Shown in pieces: positions 5,690 to 6,944 of a stretch of DNA of 6,944 nt; within the stretch, counting starts at the first letter, position 1; each line of letters begins with the position of its first letter. A program made the position numbers and the translations under genes. Origin of the DNA: JADJNW01 sp964517145 (lineage in GTDB: Bacteria > Bacteroidota > Bacteroidia > Chitinophagales > Saprospiraceae); NCBI GenBank assembly GCA_964517145.1, contig CAZFBN010000212.1, positions 1-6,944 on the forward strand. Reading direction: 5' to 3'. The notes beneath the pieces were generated by a model. It was given only the letters and a program-made list of their open reading frames with translations. It was not told the DNA's origin and did no database searches.

Positions 5690-6430
5690 ATGATTATGGT
5701 AAAGGGATTTGTAAAGATTTCCTGGCTTTTTTTAATCGGATTATTACCATTAATGAACGCTTGTAATGAAGAAGACACCGCTACGACGAACGATGAAGTG
5801 TCGAACTACGTGGAAGATGCTTTGTTGGAAATTCGCGACAGCACGAATGTAGGTCCAGAACATTGCTATGAGCTGGTTTTCCCCGTTACCTTGCAATTGC
5901 CAGATGAAACGACCGTAGAAATTGACTCTTTTGGCGAACTGAGAACCGTATTGCACGATTGGAAAGAAGCGAACCCTGATAGCGACGAGCGCCCGACGTT
6001 GGTTTTTCCAATTGAACTCATCAATAGCGACGGCGAAGTGATTACCGTAGAAAATGCAGAAGCCCTGAAGGAATTGCGTGAAGCTTGCCCATTCCCAGGT
6101 GGTCCGCGCGGTCCGCGTGGTCCGAGAGGCGGTCATGGTCGTCCGGGCGGCGGGCATCATGGTCCTGGTGACAATGGCGGTTGTTCTTGCTTTGAAATTG
6201 TATTTCCGGTGACGATTGCGTTTCCAGATGGCACCACGCAGGAAGTAGCTGACCAAAAAGCCTTACGCGACGCATCCAGAGCTTGGCGCGAAGCGAACCC
6301 AGGTGTAGCAGGCAGACCGGAATTGGTTTTCCCGATTACCGTAGAACTCGAAGACGGCACTACCACAGAGGTAGCAAATGCAGACGCTCTGAAAGCTTTG
6401 AAAGAAAGCTGCGCTAGCGGCAGCAACTAA
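5690..6430 (+). CDS. predicted lipoprotein with two Cys-bounded LVFP modules and a collagen-like linker
   Basis: The 246-residue product begins with a signal peptide (K5, then hydrophobic 11-22) ending LMNAC, so C25 is the likely lipidated cysteine. Met at -3 and Asn at -2 depart from the strict lipobox. N-E-E-D follows the Cys, resembling the acidic signals that send Bacteroidota lipoproteins to the cell surface. Two modules, 59-133 and 167-241, align without gaps at 37 of 75 identical residues. Each starts and ends with Cys and contains two half-repeats headed LVFP or IVFP (62, 104, 170, 212), each with a strand-turn-strand 'PDgTT.EV' part and a helix-like 'ALk.lke' part. The linker (134-164) is Gly/Pro/Arg/His-rich with three GPR triplets. 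The Cys pairs 59/133 and 167/241 probably form disulfides outside the cytosol; C165 is unpaired. No catalytic motif is visible and I do not recognise the family. The ATG at 5690 is used; another at 5696 is possible. It is divergent from the ECF sigma gene, with a matching promoter. Confidence 0.8.
   Translation: MIMVKGFVKISWLFLIGLLPLMNACNEEDTATTNDEVSNYVEDALLEIRDSTNVGPEHCYELVFPVTLQLPDETTVEIDSFGELRTVLHDWKEANPDSDERPTLVFPIELINSDGEVITVENAEALKELREACPFPGGPRGPRGPRGGHGRPGGGHHGPGDNGGCSCFEIVFPVTIAFPDGTTQEVADQKALRDASRAWREANPGVAGRPELVFPITVELEDGTTTEVANADALKALKESCASGSN
5864..6412 (+). repeat. two 225-bp module repeats within the lipoprotein gene
   Basis: Codons 59-133 (5864-6088) and 167-241 (6188-6412) encode the two 75-residue modules. 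They are about 49% identical in protein, equal in length and offset by exactly 108 codons. The DNA copies have diverged, so the duplication is old and kept by selection rather than a recent tandem event. Confidence 0.8.
6101..6127 (+). repeat. three 9-bp tandem repeats encoding Gly-Pro-Arg
   Basis: GGTCCGCGC, GGTCCGCGT and GGTCCGAGA lie in tandem and in frame, encoding (GPR)3 at residues 138-146 of the lipoprotein. They begin a GC-rich linker segment that contrasts with the AT-rich surroundings and could change in copy number by slippage without breaking the frame. Confidence 0.75.
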
Positions 6431-6485
6431 TTGATGCAAGATATTTCGGGAACAGTTTTCGTACAGCAGCAGTTTTAGGAGTATG

Positions 6486-6517
6486 ATGTCGGGCGGGTTT
6501 CCCCCGGCATTTTTTTT
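6486..6517 (+). terminator. Rho-independent terminator of the lipoprotein gene
   Basis: ATGTCGGG (6486-6493) pairs with CCCGGCAT (6503-6510; one G:U pair), with extra G/C pairing possible inside, followed immediately by eight T residues (6510-6517). It lies 56 bp after the stop codon on the same strand, so the lipoprotein gene appears to be transcribed alone. Confidence 0.9.
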
Positions 6518-6719
6518 ATTGTCTTCAATTCAACCTGAATAATTTTCTTAATGTATTATTTCATTTTTCTGCAATTAGCCAAATCCGTCGTTTACCTTTT
6601 CAATTTTGCGAAAAAGACCTACAAAATCGCGTCCGCTCATTTAAAGGTTGAAAATTAAATAAAAAGCTGATTTACAATCGCTTAAATTTTTATATTTACA
6701 CCTTCTTATCTCAAATTTG

Positions 6720-6737
6720 GTCTAAAGTGATTTAGAC
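6720..6737. repeat. perfect 7-bp inverted repeat
   Basis: GTCTAAA (6720-6726), centre GTGA, TTTAGAC (6731-6737). The short, symmetrical 18-bp form suits a dimeric regulator site or a small RNA hairpin. No T-run follows, so a terminator is unlikely. Confidence 0.5.
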
Positions 6738-6768
6738 AGAGCAGCATTATAAGTATCGATATTGTTAT

Positions 6769-6785
6769 GTTAACTGTGTGTTAAC
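6769..6785. promoter_or_regulatory. paired GTTAAC palindromes one helical turn apart (possible operator)
   Basis: GTTAAC occurs at 6769-6774 and 6780-6785, start-to-start 11 bp, so both palindromes face the same side of the helix. They sit about 15-31 bp upstream of the TAATTTTG element, in the place of the -33 region, where a bound protein could block or replace -33 recognition. Confidence 0.35.
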
Positions 6786-6799
6786 TCCATTCTTTTTTA

Positions 6800-6807
6800 T
6801 AATTTTG
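6800..6807 (+). promoter_or_regulatory. candidate Bacteroidota -7 promoter element
   Basis: TAATTTTG matches the primary-sigma consensus TAnnTTTG exactly. No TTG is found at the usual -33 distance; the paired GTTAAC sites lie there instead. Transcription would start near 6814 and run rightwards out of the window. An eight-base match in AT-rich DNA can be chance. Confidence 0.35.
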
Positions 6808-6904
6808 CGTGTCGGTGATTGTAAAAAGACTATTGTATGAACTTGTTTAAAATTGATAAAAAACTTTAATATCAGTCAATAAAAGAACTGTTTTTGCAAT
6901 CTGC

Positions 6905-6934
6905 CACAAAAACACGAAGGCACAAATTCTACAC
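6905..6934. repeat. CAC-periodic tail resembling a dispersed intergenic repeat
   Basis: CAC recurs at 6905, 6913 and 6921 (8-bp period) and again at 6932, in the context CCACAAAAACACGAAGGCAC. From memory, similar 'CACAAAGACACAAAGGCAC' strings are scattered between genes in some Bacteroidota genomes; within this window it occurs once only. Confidence 0.3.
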
Positions 6935-6944
6935 AAAACTTTTG

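Larger units (their letters stand above)
6518..6944. other. intergenic stretch without a supported gene
   Basis: No convincing reading frame is present on either strand in these 427 bp. AT-rich DNA holds a bulged hairpin (6664-6683: AAGC, bulged T, GATT, TAC loop, AATCGCTT), a perfect palindrome (6720-6737), paired GTTAAC sites (6769-6785), a promoter-like element (6800-6807), a 10-codon frame (6837-6869, MNLFKIDKKL) and a CAC-periodic tail. It is probably the upstream region of a plus-strand gene beyond the window. Confidence 0.6.

Noticed and set aside
5491..5778. 95-residue minus-strand frame with a hydrophobic stretch
   Set aside because: It overlaps the lipoprotein promoter and signal-peptide codons. 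The AT-rich leader read backwards gives an I/F/K/Y-rich sequence with no family resemblance.
6101..6180. GC-rich linker DNA as a CRISPR-like or intergenic repeat
   Set aside because: The repeats are 9 bp, in frame and encode Gly-Pro-Arg within a continuous gene, so they are protein-level low complexity.
5750..6256. 168-residue minus-strand frame opposite the lipoprotein gene
   Set aside because: The predicted protein is rich in Arg and Thr (ARTTMTASRTTRTART), a by-product of the Gly/Pro/Arg codons on the other strand. The plus-strand gene has a signal peptide, conserved repeats, a promoter and a terminator.

Overview
The window looks like a Bacteroidota chromosome. The evidence is a PriA of the long Bacteroidota type, an ECF sigma factor followed by a membrane protein combining an anti-sigma-like head with an outer-membrane beta-barrel tail, few Shine-Dalgarno sites, AT-rich spacers, and a possible Bacteroidota-type -7 element near the right edge. 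A Saprospiria- or Chitinophagia-like member is a guess. Three of the genes can be placed in families with good confidence: PriA, the ECF sigma factor and the sigma-linked membrane protein.

Left part (1-583): the tail of an unrecognised AT-rich gene, then a short decayed second copy of the 3' end of priA, then a small orphan antitoxin-like gene ending 11 bp from the real priA stop codon. The two priA tails flank the small gene in the same orientation, as if an insertion or recombination event had occurred at the end of priA.

Middle (584-5334, minus strand): priA (replication restart helicase) is preceded by a two-gene unit, an ECF sigma factor followed by a 512-residue protein. The latter has a cytosolic head, one inner-membrane helix, a short coiled coil, a long disordered periplasmic stretch and a C-terminal outer-membrane beta-barrel-like region. 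The 116-bp gap before priA holds a hairpin in the priA leader and a weak promoter candidate, but no strong terminator.

Right part (5335-6944): a divergent intergenic region separates the sigma gene from a plus-strand gene for a predicted lipoprotein. The two facing promoters carry the same bipartite motif, ATGCAACCTTTTT-N10-TCACCT, with identical spacing and pointing outwards. This is the pattern expected if the ECF sigma factor drives both its own operon and the lipoprotein gene. The lipoprotein contains two gapless 75-residue modules, each bounded by cysteines and each built of two LVFP half-repeats, joined by a Gly/Pro/Arg/His-rich collagen-like linker. A strong terminator follows. The last ~430 bp hold no gene, but contain palindromes and a promoter-like site that may serve a gene beyond the window.

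Proposed working model (inference): the sigma factor, its trans-envelope regulator and the secreted modular lipoprotein form one cell-envelope signalling unit. The lipoprotein would be the regulated output or the ligand sensed by the barrel.
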